Assembly: GCF_900100605.1 (NCBI RefSeq)
Contig: NZ_FNCN01000003.1
Coordinates: 124,001-188,000 of the forward strand
Direction: 5' to 3'
Source: Sinosporangium album
GTDB taxonomy: Bacteria; Actinomycetota; Actinomycetes; Streptosporangiales; Streptosporangiaceae
Length of the DNA: 64,000 nt
In this document: one piece after another, positions 27,996 through 39,260 of the stretch
How the letters are laid out: every line of letters starts with the position of its first letter
Numbering within the stretch: position 1 is the first letter of the stretch
Program-made: the position numbers and the translations under genes
Notes under the pieces: model-generated
The model's input: only the letters and a program-made list of their open reading frames with translations
Told to the model about the DNA's origin: nothing
Databases searched by the model: none

Positions 27996-28559
27996 CTAGG
28001 CGCGGCCCCACGCGGCCAGCAACTTGGTCTGCGCGTCGGCTCCCGGCGGAATCTTCGCCCGTGGGCCGATCACTCCGGCCCCCCGGTATCCCTCCTCGAC
28101 CCCGGAGAACCACCGGGCGCACTGCTCCACCAACTCCGGGTCAAGTCGATCGTTCCCTCCGATCGCCCGCGACAGGTCCCACGAGTGGATGAGCGCGTCG
28201 GCGAACAACTCGCTCAGGTATTCCGCGGCCGGGACATCGCCGAACGACAGGTGCGCCGTGCGGTCCAGCACGCCCTCGGCGGCCACCGCCCGCGTCGCCT
28301 CCGCCTCGGAGGTGTCGAACACCTCCACCGGCTCGTCGCCCAGCAGGTCGCGGTCGAACGTGTCCCCGACCTCGTCCACGGTCTTGCCGGCGAGCAGCTC
28401 GGGAACCCAGAAATTCTCGCTGACCATGTGATTCACCAGCGCCCGCACGTCCCAGTCGGTGCAGGGGGTCGGCTGGTCCCACTGTTCGTCGCGTACGGCG
28501 TGCACACGTGTCCCGAAGTCGTGCAGAGCCCGGCGATGCGCCTCGCGGATGTCCATCAT
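27996..28559 (-). CDS. TIGR03086 family (DinB/maleylpyruvate isomerase-like) protein
   Basis: Protein of 187 aa with the mycothiol-dependent maleylpyruvate isomerase N-terminal fold. It has QPTPCTDWDVRALVNHMV near residue 30, with the metal-ligand His of NHM, and ADALIHSWDLSRAIG near 125, with the second His. The C-terminal part (LLAAWGRA) closes the TIGR03086 architecture. The family is typical of actinobacteria and may use mycothiol or a bound metal, but the reaction is unknown. GGAGAGGAGG precedes the ATG, and a second ATG follows immediately. Confidence 0.88.
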   Translation of the reverse strand: MMDIREAHRRALHDFGTRVHAVRDEQWDQPTPCTDWDVRALVNHMVSENFWVPELLAGKTVDEVGDTFDRDLLGDEPVEVFDTSEAEATRAVAAEGVLDRTAHLSFGDVPAAEYLSELFADALIHSWDLSRAIGGNDRLDPELVEQCARWFSGVEEGYRGAGVIGPRAKIPPGADAQTKLLAAWGRA

Positions 28560-28741
28560 GGCGGCGCCTCCTCTCCATCCTTCCAGTCTGCGTCGCGGTC
28601 ATGCCGAGGATGAGGCGGGGTCACGGGGGCGTACCACATCTTGGGTGAGGAAAGGGGCGTAGAAGGCTCGGGGTGACGTGATCATGAGATGAGCCCTGTA
28701 CTCTTCCCAGATCGGCCGAACTTAATCCCGAGGGTGAAGGC

Positions 28742-29590
<849 letters not shown>

Positions 29591-29595
29591 CCGAT

Positions 29596-29631
29596 CCGAG
29601 CAAGCCGAGCAAGCCGAGCAAGCCGAGCGTG
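29596..29631 (+). repeat. 9-bp tandem repeat after purU
   Basis: About four copies of CCGAGCAAG begin a few bases after the purU stop. They would encode repeated Pro/Ser/Lys if read, but a stop codon precedes them. Confidence 0.8.
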
Positions 29632-29664
29632 ATCGCCGGGTGCGGCGCCTGAGCGCTCCGCCAC

Positions 29665-29702
29665 GCTCCGAGGGCCGGCCGGTGAGGCGCGGCCCTTGGA
29701 GC
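29665..29702. terminator. Bidirectional hairpin between purU and the peptidase gene
   Basis: GCTCCGAGGGCC pairs with GGCCCTTGGAGC over 12 bp with one G-T pair and a 14-base loop. It lies between two convergent genes and can serve both. Confidence 0.7.
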
Positions 29703-29722
29703 GGGACTTGAGGCGACCCGCG

Positions 29723-31792
29723 TCAGAGGCCGGTGTGGTGCGCGAGGAACGCCAACTGGTCGGCGGCCAGATCGACGGTCTTGCTGACGGCTCGGGCGCC
29801 GTGCCCGACCTCGCTCTCATTGCGCAGGAGGATGGGGCTGTCCGGATCGGCTTGGGCATGCTGGAGGGCGGCGCACATCTTCCAGGCGTGCAAGGGGTGC
29901 ACGCGGGTGTCGGAGTGGAAGACGGTGAACAGCGTGGCCGGGTAGGAGACCCCCGGCCGCACGCGGTGGTAGGGCGAGTAGGACCACAGCCAGGCGAACT
30001 CTTCGAGTTGGGCGGCGGTGCCGTATTCCACGTTCCAGGTGGCGCCGAGGCCGAACCTCTCGTAGCGGATCATGTCGAGGAGCGGGGCCGAGCAGGAGAC
30101 CGCGGCGTAGAGGTCGGGCCGCTGGGTGAGGGCGGCGCCGACGAGGAGGCCGCCGTTGGAGCCGCCGGAGATCGCGAGCTTGGCCGCCGTGGTGACCCCC
30201 GAGGCGATCAGGTGCTCGGCGGCGCTGTGGAGATCGTCGAAGACGTTCTGCTTGTTGCCCAGCATGCCGGCGCGGTGCCACGCCTCGCCCTGCTCGCCGC
30301 CGCCGCGGAGCTGGGCGACCGCGTAGACTCCGCCGGACTCGACCCAGGCGAGCGTCGACGCGGAGTAGCCCGGGGTCATGGAGATGCCGAATCCGCCGTA
30401 GCCGTACAGGATCGTGGGTCGGGGGCCCTGGCGGTCGGGAGGCGAGATGACCAGCATGTGGACTTCGGTGCCGTCCGTGGAGCGATATCTCACCTGCTCG
30501 GTATGGACGTGCGGCACTTCGACGGCGCCGGGGGAGGAGGCCCACAGGGTGGTCTCGCCGGTGCGGGCGTTGTAGCGCTGGATCGTGGGCGGGGTGACGT
30601 GGTCGGTGTAGCCGAACCACGCCTCGTAGCCGCCTTCGGGGCGCTCCGTGAGGCCGCTGATGCTCCCGAGGCCGGGTGTCGGCACCTCGCCGGTACGCGC
30701 GCCAGTCACGAGGTCGTGGATGGAGATCTCGCTGATGGCGTGGCGCGTCCACCCGACCAGCATGATCGGCCGGGCGAGGTCGTCGAGGATGGCGAAGTCC
30801 GAGAGCACCGCCTCGGTGTCCTCGGGCACGAGATCGCGCCAGTTCTCGTAGCCCGGCGACGCGGGGTCGGCCACGCAGATCCGGCCCCGGGGGGCATCGC
30901 GGTCGCTGAAGATGTAGAGCGTGCCGTCGCGCCCGAAATGCAGCCCGGTCTGAGCGTCGACGTCCTGCTGGACCGTGACGAGGGCGGGCTCCTCCAGCGG
31001 GGAGGCGTGCAGGTCGGCAAGCCACAGGTCGTTGCGCGGTGCCGTGCCCCGCGATGCGGAGATCGTCAGCCACTGGCCGTCGCGGGAGACCGACACGCCG
31101 TAGTAGTTGGTCTTCTCCAAGCCCTCGCCGAAGATCAGCTTATCGCCGTCCACGGGCGTGCCGACGCGGTGCAGATAGACCCTGCGGTGGAACTGCTCCT
31201 CACCCGCAGGTACCCGGTCGGCGGGGAGCCGGCGGACGTAGTAGAACGCCTCACCGCCGGGGAGCCAGGCGATCGGCGAGTAGCGGCACCGGTCGATGGG
31301 GCCTTCGACCACCGCTCCGGTGGCGACGTCCATGACGTAGAGCTTCGACTCCTCGTCGCCGCCCACCGAGATCTGGTAGGCGAGCAGTCGGCCCTCCTTG
31401 TCCGGCTGCCACGCGTCGAGCGTGGTGAGGCCGGCGGGGTCGAGCCGCATGGGATCGAGCAGCGCGGTCTCGTCGCCGTCCCCGACCGCCGTGTAGAGCA
31501 CCGCGTGCTCCTGATCGGGGGTGCGCCGCATGAAGAACCGGCGCTCGCCCCGCCACACCGGCGAGCCGATCGACCCCGAACGCAGCAGCTCCGCGACGCG
31601 TCCCCGGTAGTGCTCGCGCCGGGGTAGTCCGGCGGTCGAACGTTCGAACAGCGCGTCCTGCGCCTCCAGCCACTCCTTGCTGGCCGGATCATCCGGTGAC
31701 TCCAGCCACCGGTACGGGTCGGGGACCGGGGTGCCGTGCAGAACGTCGACGGTGTCGTCACGGCGGGCAGGCGGGTACGGCTGTCGCGTCAT
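29723..31792 (-). CDS. S9 family prolyl oligopeptidase
   Basis: Serine peptidase of 689 aa. The N-terminal beta-propeller domain includes [11 protein letters not shown] and [17 protein letters not shown]. The alpha/beta hydrolase domain has [16 protein letters not shown], the nucleophile motif [14 protein letters not shown], an Asp segment [14 protein letters not shown] and the final His in [20 protein letters not shown] 31792 is preferred because AAGGTG lies 8 bases upstream; the frame opens 24 bases earlier. No signal peptide is visible, so it is probably cytoplasmic. Prolyl oligopeptidases cut after Pro in short peptides, and some are reported to mature class III lanthipeptides. Confidence 0.92.
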   Translation of the reverse strand: MTRQPYPPARRDDTVDVLHGTPVPDPYRWLESPDDPASKEWLEAQDALFERSTAGLPRREHYRGRVAELLRSGSIGSPVWRGERRFFMRRTPDQEHAVLYTAVGDGDETALLDPMRLDPAGLTTLDAWQPDKEGRLLAYQISVGGDEESKLYVMDVATGAVVEGPIDRCRYSPIAWLPGGEAFYYVRRLPADRVPAGEEQFHRRVYLHRVGTPVDGDKLIFGEGLEKTNYYGVSVSRDGQWLTISASRGTAPRNDLWLADLHASPLEEPALVTVQQDVDAQTGLHFGRDGTLYIFSDRDAPRGRICVADPASPGYENWRDLVPEDTEAVLSDFAILDDLARPIMLVGWTRHAISEISIHDLVTGARTGEVPTPGLGSISGLTERPEGGYEAWFGYTDHVTPPTIQRYNARTGETTLWASSPGAVEVPHVHTEQVRYRSTDGTEVHMLVISPPDRQGPRPTILYGYGGFGISMTPGYSASTLAWVESGGVYAVAQLRGGGEQGEAWHRAGMLGNKQNVFDDLHSAAEHLIASGVTTAAKLAISGGSNGGLLVGAALTQRPDLYAAVSCSAPLLDMIRYERFGLGATWNVEYGTAAQLEEFAWLWSYSPYHRVRPGVSYPATLFTVFHSDTRVHPLHAWKMCAALQHAQADPDSPILLRNESEVGHGARAVSKTVDLAADQLAFLAHHTGL

Positions 31793-32211
31793 GTCTCGCA
31801 CCTTATGACGTGGCACGGCCGAGCGGCGACAGCCTCGTGCCCATGTGCCGGGCGGACGCGTATATCGGCGGGTCAGGGTACCTTCGATGTACGGGCGTGT
31901 CGCACTATGAAGAGTGCTGAACAGAAGGATGACCAGGGGGGTTAATTCATGATTGAAAATCCTTCAAACCGGGCATAAATCGCAACAGGCGTCCCTCCCG
32001 TTGTATCCAGCAGGCTTTTATGGGGTGGCGGGGACGCTATCGGAAACGCCAAACTTGGTGGAGGACGGTGCCGTGGTGACCATCCGCTGGACCGTCCGGC
32101 GGAGGTCCTCGTGACGGATGCACCAGGGGCCCAACAAGGCGGGCCGCCACCCGGGTCGCGCATACGCGTGACCCCCGACTACTGCTCGCGCACGGCGGGG
32201 GAGGCCCGCTG
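31793..32211. other. Divergent intergenic region
   Basis: This region lies between the peptidase and HNH nuclease genes and probably holds both promoters. No gene is seen. An AT-richer patch at 31945-32000 contains a TTGAA/TTCAA inverted repeat (31953-31967). Confidence 0.45.
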
Positions 32212-32721
32212 ATGCGCCAGGTTCTTCTGCTCAACGCCACTTACGAGCCGCTCACCACCCTGTCCATGCAACGCGCTGTGGTGCTGGTGATCAGGGAGAA
32301 GGCCGACGTGGTCCACCGAGACGGGCGCGGAGCCGTACTCCGGTCCGCCTCGCGCGTGGTGGACGTGCCGTCGGTGATCAGGCTCAAGAGATATGTGCGC
32401 ATTCCTTTCCGCTCGCGGATCCCTCTCACCCGGGCGGCCCTGATGCGCAGGGATGACTACAGGTGCGCCTACTGCGGTCATCGTGCCGAGACGATCGATC
32501 ACGTGATTCCGCGTTCCCGCGGAGGGCCCCACGCCTGGGAGAACTGCGTGGCCTCATGCATGCAGTGCAACCATCGGAAGGCCGACAGACTTCTGGAGGA
32601 GCTGGGGTGGGCGTTGAACGTCGCCCCGGTCGTCCCACGGGGCGCCCACTGGAGGCTCATCGGCGCCGGACTTGTCGGAGACCCTCTATGGGCGCCCTAC
32701 CTCGCGGAGAACGCCGCCTGA
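32212..32721 (+). CDS. HNH endonuclease
   Basis: HNH-family nuclease (169 aa) of the type widespread in actinobacterial chromosomes. The N-terminal part begins MRQVLLLNATYEPLTTLSMQ. The zinc-stabilised HNH core shows CAYCGHRAETIDHVIPRSRG with the catalytic DH, then NCVASCMQCNHRKADR with the second CxxC and the final N/H. GGGGGAGG precedes the ATG. No phage or restriction genes are nearby, so a housekeeping or repair role is more likely than mobile DNA. The target is unknown. Confidence 0.9.
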   Translation: MRQVLLLNATYEPLTTLSMQRAVVLVIREKADVVHRDGRGAVLRSASRVVDVPSVIRLKRYVRIPFRSRIPLTRAALMRRDDYRCAYCGHRAETIDHVIPRSRGGPHAWENCVASCMQCNHRKADRLLEELGWALNVAPVVPRGAHWRLIGAGLVGDPLWAPYLAENAA

Positions 32722-32819
32722 CAGAGCACGAACTCCGGGCGGGGTCCCCCTTCGCCGGATCCGCCTGGAGCCCTCGTGTTATTTAGCTCACATTTCCAAG
32801 ATCGCATCGCAGCACACAT

Positions 32820-33635
32820 ATGACGTGGTATTTGACTCCTGATATCACAAGGTTTCCGGAAAGCGCGGAGACCTGGCTTCTCCATGACACCGTCCGCAAC
32901 ACCGTTGTCCTGACCGTCCTGAACGGCGTGCGCGCCGGTCTCTGGGTCGAGGACCCGCTGCTGGCGTGGTACGAACGCGGCGGCGACGTGCACGGGCTCG
33001 CCTGCCACACGCCCCCGCACAACCTGCTGCTACCCGATCTCTCCCTTGAGCTCGTCGGCTCCCTCGCCGCCGAGCTCATCGACATGAACAGGAAGCTGCC
33101 CGGCGTCAGCGGCCCGCTCCCCGCGGCCGAGGCGTTCGCCGCGCACTGGTGGCGTCCCGAACGCCGGCGCCGCGCCGAACGCCTCTACCGCCTCGGCACC
33201 CTCACCGGCCCCACCGCTCCACCAGTCGGCAGGGCCCGTACGGCTACCGCCGACGACCTGCCCACACTCGTCTCCTGGATCACGGACTTCGAGCGCGAAG
33301 CGGGCATCGCCACCCCCGTCGACCCGACCCCGGCGATCTCACGCCGACTCACCAGGGCCGAACTCGTGTGGTGGGAGACCGGCGACGGGCGGCCCGCGGC
33401 CCTGGCCGCGGCGTCGACCCCCATCGCGGGCATGTCCCGCGTGGGGCCGGTCTACACGCCGCCTGAGTTGCGCGGCCACGGGTACGGCTCCGCCGTGACC
33501 GACGCCGTGACGCGCCACGCGCTGTCGCGCGGAGCGCGCGAGGTGCTGCTGTTCACCGATCTCGCCAACCCCACCTCCAACCGGCTCTACCAGAGGCTGG
33601 GCTACGAGGCGGATCTCGACTACGCCTCCATCTGA
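32820..33635 (+). CDS. GNAT family N-acetyltransferase, two-part
   Basis: Acetyltransferase of 271 aa. Residues 1-140 are a family-specific N-terminal half (ITRFPESAETWLLHDTVRNT). A C-terminal GNAT domain follows, with VGPVYTPPELRGHGYGSAVT as the acetyl-CoA loop and LLFTDLANPTSNRLYQRLGY at the end. The arrangement is that of the FR47-like or predicted acetyltransferases common in actinomycetes. The substrate is unknown. No ribosome site is visible before the ATG, so a leaderless start or a different start is possible. Confidence 0.85.
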   Translation: MTWYLTPDITRFPESAETWLLHDTVRNTVVLTVLNGVRAGLWVEDPLLAWYERGGDVHGLACHTPPHNLLLPDLSLELVGSLAAELIDMNRKLPGVSGPLPAAEAFAAHWWRPERRRRAERLYRLGTLTGPTAPPVGRARTATADDLPTLVSWITDFEREAGIATPVDPTPAISRRLTRAELVWWETGDGRPAALAAASTPIAGMSRVGPVYTPPELRGHGYGSAVTDAVTRHALSRGAREVLLFTDLANPTSNRLYQRLGYEADLDYASI

Positions 33636-33730
33636 CCGATCGCCGGGCCCCGGGGGCAGGCCCATGAGGCCCGGGATCCGGAGGGCCGGGGGCATGGCCG
33701 CGAGGCCGCGGCGGCGCGTAATCTTGGGGC

Positions 33731-33949
33731 ATGCCGCGATATGACTACCGCTGCCGCTCCTGCGGATCCACCTTCGAGCTGAGCCGGCCCATGGCCGCGG
33801 CCGACGATCCGGCCACCTGCCCGTCCGGCCACGACGACACAGTCAAACTGCTGTCCACCGTCGCCGTGACCGGCGCCGCCTCCGCTCCCCGCGCCGCGGG
33901 CGGCGCGTCCGGCGGTGGGGGGTGCTGCGGCGGAGGGTGCTGCGGATAG
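33731..33949 (+). CDS. FmdB-family zinc-ribbon regulatory protein
   Basis: Protein of 72 aa beginning MPRYDYRCRSCGSTFELSRP, the FmdB/CxxC zinc-ribbon signature. A second metal site CPSGHDDTVKLLSTVAVTG and a Gly/Cys-rich tail (GGGGCCGGGCCG) follow. TAATCT at 33719-33724, 7 bases from the ATG and without a Shine-Dalgarno sequence, indicates a leaderless transcript. Small FmdB proteins are proposed regulators or zinc-handling factors, with the exact role unsettled. The cysteine-rich tail is shorter than in some relatives. Confidence 0.9.
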   Translation: MPRYDYRCRSCGSTFELSRPMAAADDPATCPSGHDDTVKLLSTVAVTGAASAPRAAGGASGGGGCCGGGCCG

Positions 33950-34024
33950 CGCCAGGTCGCCGGCGGGGTCACTCGGCACGGTGGACGACTGTAGGAGTCC
34001 TCATCGTGGCCGGAGGGCAGCGCG

Positions 34025-34058
34025 CCCGGCAGGCGGTCGGGGCGGAACGCCTGCCGGG
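34025..34058. terminator. Hairpin between fmdB-like and monooxygenase genes
   Basis: CCCGGCAGGCG and CGCCTGCCGGG form an 11-bp stem with a 12-base loop between convergent genes, so it probably terminates both. Confidence 0.7.
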
Positions 34059-34091
34059 GCCGGTGAAGCCCGGCAGCCCATGCCGGCACGA

Positions 34092-35258
34092 TCAGGAAAG
34101 TGATGGCGTCTCGTCCAGGGCGTGGCGCAATTGCAGCGCGAGCACCTTGGAGTAGGTGCGGCACATCTGGAAGTTCCCTGCGGAGAACCACAGCCCCGGC
34201 TGCGCGGTGGGCCGCCACATGTTGCGGACCTCGCCCTCCTCGTCGTACCCCCAGACCGGTCCTACGGCGTCGGCGACCGCGTCGCCCATGAGGCGGCGTA
34301 CGTTCTCCTGCTGGTTCTCGAAGCCGGTGGCGAGCACCACGAGATCGGCGTCGAGGACCGATCCGTCGGTCATCCGCAGGCCCGCGCCGACGAACCGGTC
34401 GGCGTCCGCCCACTGCGCCAGGCCGACCTCGCCGGAGATGATCAGCTCGGAGCAGCCGACGTTGAGGTAGTAGCCGCCGCCGCTGCGCATGAACTTCATC
34501 TGCTGACCGGTGCCGTCCTCGCCGTAGTCGGTGCGGAACCCGGCCTTCTCCAGCCCCGCGATGAGCTCCCGGTCCAGATCCTTCATGGTGGCGGTCATCG
34601 CCTTACTGGCCTGCACCAGGTCCGGGTAGGGCACGGAGAGGCCGATGAGGTCGGAGTCCTCCAAGGTCGGAGCCGAAAGGTAGGAGGCGTCAGCGGCGGC
34701 GGCGCTGGGGTCGATGCTGATCACCGTGGTGGAGCCGTGCTGCAGCATCGTGACCCGCGAGCCGTTGGCGTGCAGGTCCTGCGCGATGTCGTGCGCGCTG
34801 TTCCCCGTCCCGACGATGAGCACCCGCTTGCCCGCGTGGTCGGCACCGCTGGTGTAGCCGACCGAGTGCATCGCCTCGCCGCCGAAGTCCGCAAGGCCCG
34901 GCAGGTCCGGCCGGTACGGGATGCCGCTCACCCCGGTCGCCAGGACGATGTGCCGCGGCCGGAGCACGCGATGCTCCCCGTCGCCGCGGCGAACCCGGGC
35001 CTCCCAGGTGCCCGTCCGCTCGTCGAAGGCTCCGTGCTCGAACCGCGACGACCCCCAGAAGTTGATCTCCATGGCCTCGGTGTACGCCTCGAACCAGCCT
35101 GCGAGCTTGTCTTTGGGGACGAACACCGGCCACGTCTGCGGGAACGGCATGTACGGCAGGTCGTTCAGCCACACGGCGTTGTGCAGGGTGAGGGAGTGGT
35201 ACCGCTTGCGCCAGTTGTCACCGGGACGCTCGTGCGCGTCGATCACGAGCGTGTCCAC
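34092..35258 (-). pseudogene. Flavin-containing monooxygenase lacking its FAD-binding N terminus
   Basis: The remaining 388 codons match FMO/YUC-like flavin oxidoreductases: VDTLVIDAHERPGDNWRKRY, LHNAVWLNDLPYMPFPQTWP, the NADPH motif VLIVGTGNSAHDIAQDL, LVVLATGFENQQENVRRL and the C-terminal SAGNFQMCRTYSK. What is missing is the first 15-20 residues of the FAD domain (the GxGxxG strand-turn) and everything before it. Homology begins abruptly at about 35264, just after the expected ARL helix. The frame continues upstream but reads as unrelated Pro/Arg-rich sequence. With no FAD dinucleotide loop the protein should be inactive, so I call it a truncated pseudogene. Confidence 0.75.
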
Positions 35259-35417
35259 GTCGAGCCGTGGCGAGAAGCCAAGCTGACGAGGAGGAACACC
35301 CCCGAGACCTTCATGCGCGGGGGTTGCAGTCGGGTGCGGTCAGGCAGACGCGTTAGCCCGGGGTTTTGCCCCCACTAGCCCCGGGCGTGGCGGTGAACCG
35401 CTCCACCGGGTGCGGCC

Positions 35418-35906
35418 TCACGCGGCACGCCGTCGCCGCTGGAAGGGCAGGAAGCGTTCGGCCACGTGAGGGCGGGCGGGTGTGGTCGTGGGCTCGACCG
35501 CGATGAGCCGGTCGAACCGGAACGCGCGTATCCCGTGGCGCAGCCGGCACATGCCCACGAGATACCAGTGATCGCGGTGGACCAGGCAGGTCACGGGGTC
35601 GACCTCCCGGACCGTGACGCGGTCCGCGGCGTCGCGGTAGTGCAGCCGGACGACGAGCTGCCCGGTGATGGCGTCGGCGACCACACGGGCTCGGGAGGCG
35701 GCCTCGGCGGTCAGCGGGGTGGTGAGCGTCGCCAGGGTGGTGGCGACGACGTGGTCGTCGAGCTGGAGGTGCTCGAACGCGTGGCGCAGCCCTTGGCGGG
35801 CGGTCAGGGCCTGCGGGCCCGACCCCATGTGTGCGAGGGACAGGGCCAGGGCGGCGATCTCGGCGGTCGTCAACGTGTGGGCGTTGGGCTTCACGACGTT
35901 TGCCAT
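35418..35906 (-). CDS. WYL-domain protein lacking the HTH region
   Basis: Protein of 162 aa. It starts in the helical middle section of WYL regulators (TTAEIAALALSLAHMGSG). It continues through the WYL domain: GQLVVRLHYRDAADRVTVREVDPVTCLVHRDHWYLVGMCRL, core DHWYLVG and IRAFRFDRLIAVEP. Typical WYL regulators of about 320 aa carry an N-terminal winged HTH that is absent here, and the C-terminal WCX extension also seems missing. It may be a remnant or a stand-alone ligand-binding protein. It lies next to the truncated monooxygenase gene, which favours decay. The ATG at 35906 has no clear ribosome site. Confidence 0.7.
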   Translation of the reverse strand: MANVVKPNAHTLTTAEIAALALSLAHMGSGPQALTARQGLRHAFEHLQLDDHVVATTLATLTTPLTAEAASRARVVADAITGQLVVRLHYRDAADRVTVREVDPVTCLVHRDHWYLVGMCRLRHGIRAFRFDRLIAVEPTTTPARPHVAERFLPFQRRRRAA

Positions 35907-36079
35907 AGCACAAGAGTAGAGGTCGGGACTGACAATTTTTCGAACACGCCCTCGACCGTGTGGCAGCCGTACGCACATGTCTCGAACAGTCGCTCGTGCC
36001 GCATGGATCAGGTGTACGGCGCGAGCCGTGCCGGAGCCGTGCCGGAGCCGCGCGGTCTCGCGCGGCTCCGGAGGGAGGC

Positions 36080-37924
36080 TCAGTGCCTCGTGGGCACCTG
36101 GGACAGGTCGCGCGAGGCCCCGGTGGAGGCGGAGGTCGTGAAGGCGGCGTAGACCTGTAGGGCGGCGCTCACCGGACGGTGGCGGTCGCGGGGCCGGTAG
36201 CCTCCGAGGTCGGCGAGGAGCCGCTCGCGCCGGGCGGCGAGCTCCGTCTCGGGCACCCGCAGCTCCATGCTCCGGGCCGGGATGTCGATCTCGATGAGGT
36301 CGCCGTCCTCGACGAGGGCGATCAGGCCGCCCTCGGCGGCCTCGGGGGAGGCGTGGCCGATGGAGAGCCCGGAGGTTCCGCCGGAGAAGCGGCCATCGGT
36401 GATCAACGCGCACGACTTGCCGAGCCCCTTGCCCTTGAGGAAGCTCGTCGGGTAGAGCATCTCCTGCATCCCCGGCCCGCCCTTCGGGCCCTCGTAGCGC
36501 ACCACCACGACATCCCCGGCCTTGACCTTGCCGCCGAGGATGCCGTCGACGGCGTCGTCCTGGGACTCGAAGACCACCGCGGGCCCGGAGAAGCGCCAGA
36601 TCGACTCGTCGACGCCGGCGGTCTTGACGACCGCGCCGTCGAGGGCCAGGTTGCCGTAGAGCACGGCGAGCCCGCCGTCTTGCGTGTAGGCGTGCTCGCG
36701 GTCGCGGATGCAGCCCTCCTCGCGGTCGAGGTCGAGGCTCTCCCATCGGGCGTTCTGGGAGTATGCCTTGATGGTGCGCACGTTGCCGGGGGCGGCGTGC
36801 CAGAGCTCGACGGCCTCGGGCAGCACGGTGGGGGACTTGGGGTCCCACGCCTCGATGTAGTCGGCGAGCGTCGCCGTGTGGACGGTCGGCACGTCGCGGT
36901 GCAGCAGCCCGGCGCGGTCGAGTTCGCCGAGGATGGCGGGGATGCCGCCCGCCCGGTGGACATCCTCGACGTGGTATTTCGCGGTGGCGGGGGCGACCTT
37001 GCACAGGCACGGCACCCGGAGCGAGATCTCGTTGATCTCCTTGAGGCCGAAGTCGACCCGCGCCTCGCGCGCCGCGGCGAGCAGGTGCAGGATCGTGTTG
37101 GTCGAGCCGCCCATGGCCACGTCGAGGGCCATCGCGTTCTCGAACGCCTCGCGGGTGGCGATGGAGAGCGGCAGCACGGAGGCGTCGTCCTGCTCGTAGT
37201 AGCGCTTGGCGATGTCGACGATCGCGTGCCCCGCCCGCTCGAATAGCGCCTTGCGGGCCTGGTGGGTGGCGAGCGTGGTGCCGTTGCCGGGCAGCGCCAG
37301 GCCGATCGCCTCGGCGAGGCAGTTCATCGAGTTAGCGGTGAACATGCCCGAGCAGGAGCCGCATGTCGGGCAGGCGCTCTCCTCCATCTCCAGCAGCTCG
37401 GCGTCGGACACCGAGTCGTCGGCCGCGGCGATCATGGGGTCGATGAGGTCGAGCTTGCGCCCGGCCGTCTTGCCGGCCTCCATCGGGCCGCCGGACACGA
37501 ACAGCGTCGGGATGTTGAGGCGCATCGCCGCCAGCAGCATGCCCGGCGTGATCTTGTCACAGTTGGAGACGCAGATCAGCGCGTCGGCGCAGTGGGCCTG
37601 CACCATGTATTCGACCGCGTCGGCGATCAGCTCGCGGGAGGGCAGAGAGTAGAGCATGCCGCTGTGGCCCATCGCGATGCCGTCATCGACGGCGATGGTG
37701 TTGAACTCGCGTGGGATCGCGCCCGCCTCACGGATCGCGCCCGCCACCACGTCGCCCACCTCGCGGAGGTGCACGTGGCCGGGGACGAACTGGGTGAAGC
37801 TATTGGCCACCGCGACGATCGGCTTGCCGAAGTCGCTTCCGGCTACACCGGTCGCCCGGAGCAGGGCCCGGGCACCGGCCATGTTCCTGCCGTGAGTGAC
37901 CGTTCGAGACCTGAGGGCGGGCAT
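36080..37924 (-). CDS. ilvD: Dihydroxy-acid dehydratase
   Basis: IlvD (614 aa), an Fe-S enzyme of branched-chain amino acid synthesis that converts 2,3-dihydroxy-isovalerate or -methylvalerate to the 2-keto acid. It starts [21 protein letters not shown]. Cluster-ligand motifs are [13 protein letters not shown] (Cys near 120) and [20 protein letters not shown] (Cys near 195), followed by [14 protein letters not shown] and the C-terminal [23 protein letters not shown] 37924 is preceded by GGGAGA, while the open frame upstream adds 18 unlikely residues. It stands alone, away from ilvB, ilvN and ilvC. Confidence 0.95.
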   Translation of the reverse strand: MPALRSRTVTHGRNMAGARALLRATGVAGSDFGKPIVAVANSFTQFVPGHVHLREVGDVVAGAIREAGAIPREFNTIAVDDGIAMGHSGMLYSLPSRELIADAVEYMVQAHCADALICVSNCDKITPGMLLAAMRLNIPTLFVSGGPMEAGKTAGRKLDLIDPMIAAADDSVSDAELLEMEESACPTCGSCSGMFTANSMNCLAEAIGLALPGNGTTLATHQARKALFERAGHAIVDIAKRYYEQDDASVLPLSIATREAFENAMALDVAMGGSTNTILHLLAAAREARVDFGLKEINEISLRVPCLCKVAPATAKYHVEDVHRAGGIPAILGELDRAGLLHRDVPTVHTATLADYIEAWDPKSPTVLPEAVELWHAAPGNVRTIKAYSQNARWESLDLDREEGCIRDREHAYTQDGGLAVLYGNLALDGAVVKTAGVDESIWRFSGPAVVFESQDDAVDGILGGKVKAGDVVVVRYEGPKGGPGMQEMLYPTSFLKGKGLGKSCALITDGRFSGGTSGLSIGHASPEAAEGGLIALVEDGDLIEIDIPARSMELRVPETELAARRERLLADLGGYRPRDRHRPVSAALQVYAAFTTSASTGASRDLSQVPTRH

Positions 37925-38178
37925 GGCCGTCTCCCATCGAGGTGACTGAGCCGTTTCCGACGCCTCCTTCCGGCCCATCGGTAGGCCGAGGCGGTCAGTT
38001 GTCTGACCCCGCCGACACGGCCGTGCGGCCGGGTGGTCCAGCGGGTGGGAAACCGCTCACTGCGCGTCTGCAAATGGTACGGCCAACGCCCGTCGAATGA
38101 GACGTCTGCCCGACAGGTGGGACGTGGCGCGAGCGCGCGGCACCCGAGGCGCCCTCACGGAACGTGGGAAAAGCCCGG

Positions 38179-38198
38179 TCCCGCCCTGGAGGGCGGGA
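38179..38198 (-). terminator. Hairpin terminator of the NERD gene
   Basis: TCCCGCCC and GGGCGGGA form a perfect 8-bp stem with a 4-base loop, about 10 bases after the NERD stop on the minus strand. A TTTT tract follows 7 bases later in that direction. Confidence 0.75.
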
Positions 38199-38208
38199 TT
38201 ACGGGCCG

Positions 38209-39042
38209 TCAGTTTTCGCCGTAGCGAGGGGGCAGAACCTGCCCCGCAGCCTCGTGGATGGCTTCGATCTCGGGATCGGTCAGCGACCGCTCCCGCTTGG
38301 TGATCCACTTGCGCACGCGGCTGCCGTCGAAGACGTCGACCTCGCGGATGTTGAGCACCTTCCACGGGATGGCGGGCCCGTAGATCGCCAGTGAGGGCAC
38401 CACGACGACCTCGCGGCCGAGCGCCTTGCTGATCAGCTCGCTGGCCTGCGAGGCCTCCCAGCGCGCCTCGTCGAGGCGGGGCTTCTGGTTGAACGGCCCG
38501 TGGAACAGCTTGCGGTGCGATTGGACGCGGACGGGCAGGCGCTTGTCCCAGTTCTCGGAGTCGACCGCGTAGATGCCCGTGGGGCCGACCACCACGTGGT
38601 CGATCTGGGCCTCGCTGCCGGGGATCGCCCGCGCGTGGAGGGTGCGGTAGCCGCTGCGCTCCAGTTTCTTGAGCTGGGCCTCGGTGCGGCGCTCGGCCAT
38701 CGAGGGGCGCCGCCAGGCGGGAACCGAGGAGACCGACCGCGCGCGGTAGCTCGCGTCGGCGATGGCGGCGATGACGGCACCGGTGACACCGAATCTCCAG
38801 TCGGCGAGAAGGATGCCGACCACGATCCCGGCGAGGATCGAGATCAGCACCCGCCTGCGGAGGTGCCGGTATCTGGGCTCTCGCAGGAGCGCGGCGAGGG
38901 ACGCGCGTTCGACAGGTGCGTAGGTCGACGTCTGCGCGTCTTGTCGGGTCGCCGGCCGATCGTCGTCGGGCCGGTCGCTGACCCAAATCGGTGACGTAGG
39001 GTTACCGTCGTCAGGCTCTTGACCGGAATCCACGTGACTCAC
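38209..39042 (-). CDS. NERD-domain membrane protein
   Basis: Protein of 277 aa. Residues 1-45 are acidic and polar. One or two hydrophobic helices lie around 60-95 (VLISILAGIVVGILLADW; GVTGAVIAAIADASY). Residues 125-250 form a nuclease-related domain with GYRTLHARAIPGSEAQIDHVVVGPTGIYAVDSENW, core DHVVVGPTGIYAVDSENW, matching the restriction-endonuclease-like fold. NERD proteins are linked to nucleic-acid processing, but most are uncharacterised. The GTG start at 39042 lacks a strong ribosome site. Confidence 0.88.
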   Translation of the reverse strand: MSHVDSGQEPDDGNPTSPIWVSDRPDDDRPATRQDAQTSTYAPVERASLAALLREPRYRHLRRRVLISILAGIVVGILLADWRFGVTGAVIAAIADASYRARSVSSVPAWRRPSMAERRTEAQLKKLERSGYRTLHARAIPGSEAQIDHVVVGPTGIYAVDSENWDKRLPVRVQSHRKLFHGPFNQKPRLDEARWEASQASELISKALGREVVVVPSLAIYGPAIPWKVLNIREVDVFDGSRVRKWITKRERSLTDPEIEAIHEAAGQVLPPRYGEN

Positions 39043-39260
39043 CGTAGCCGACGCCCCTCAGCGTGCCTAGTGTTGGATGGTTCATACTTTTGTGGCCGTG
39101 TTGACCCGCATCGCCATGCCGAGGCCCGGGTATCTATGTAGGTCCCTAGATTATGTCTGGAGCCAGTCCCTACTGTCTCGGGCATGGCGCAACTAGAAAA
39201 TCTCACTCCCCTTGACCTGGCCATTGACTTCCGCCGGAGCGATGTCTTGGCGATGGCGCG

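Noticed and set aside
38090-38208. Possible tail of an IS200/IS605 element or omega-like RNA near the hairpin at 38179
   Set aside because: The hairpin sits just after the NERD gene with a T tract in the right direction, so an ordinary terminator explains it. No TnpB coding sequence is nearby.
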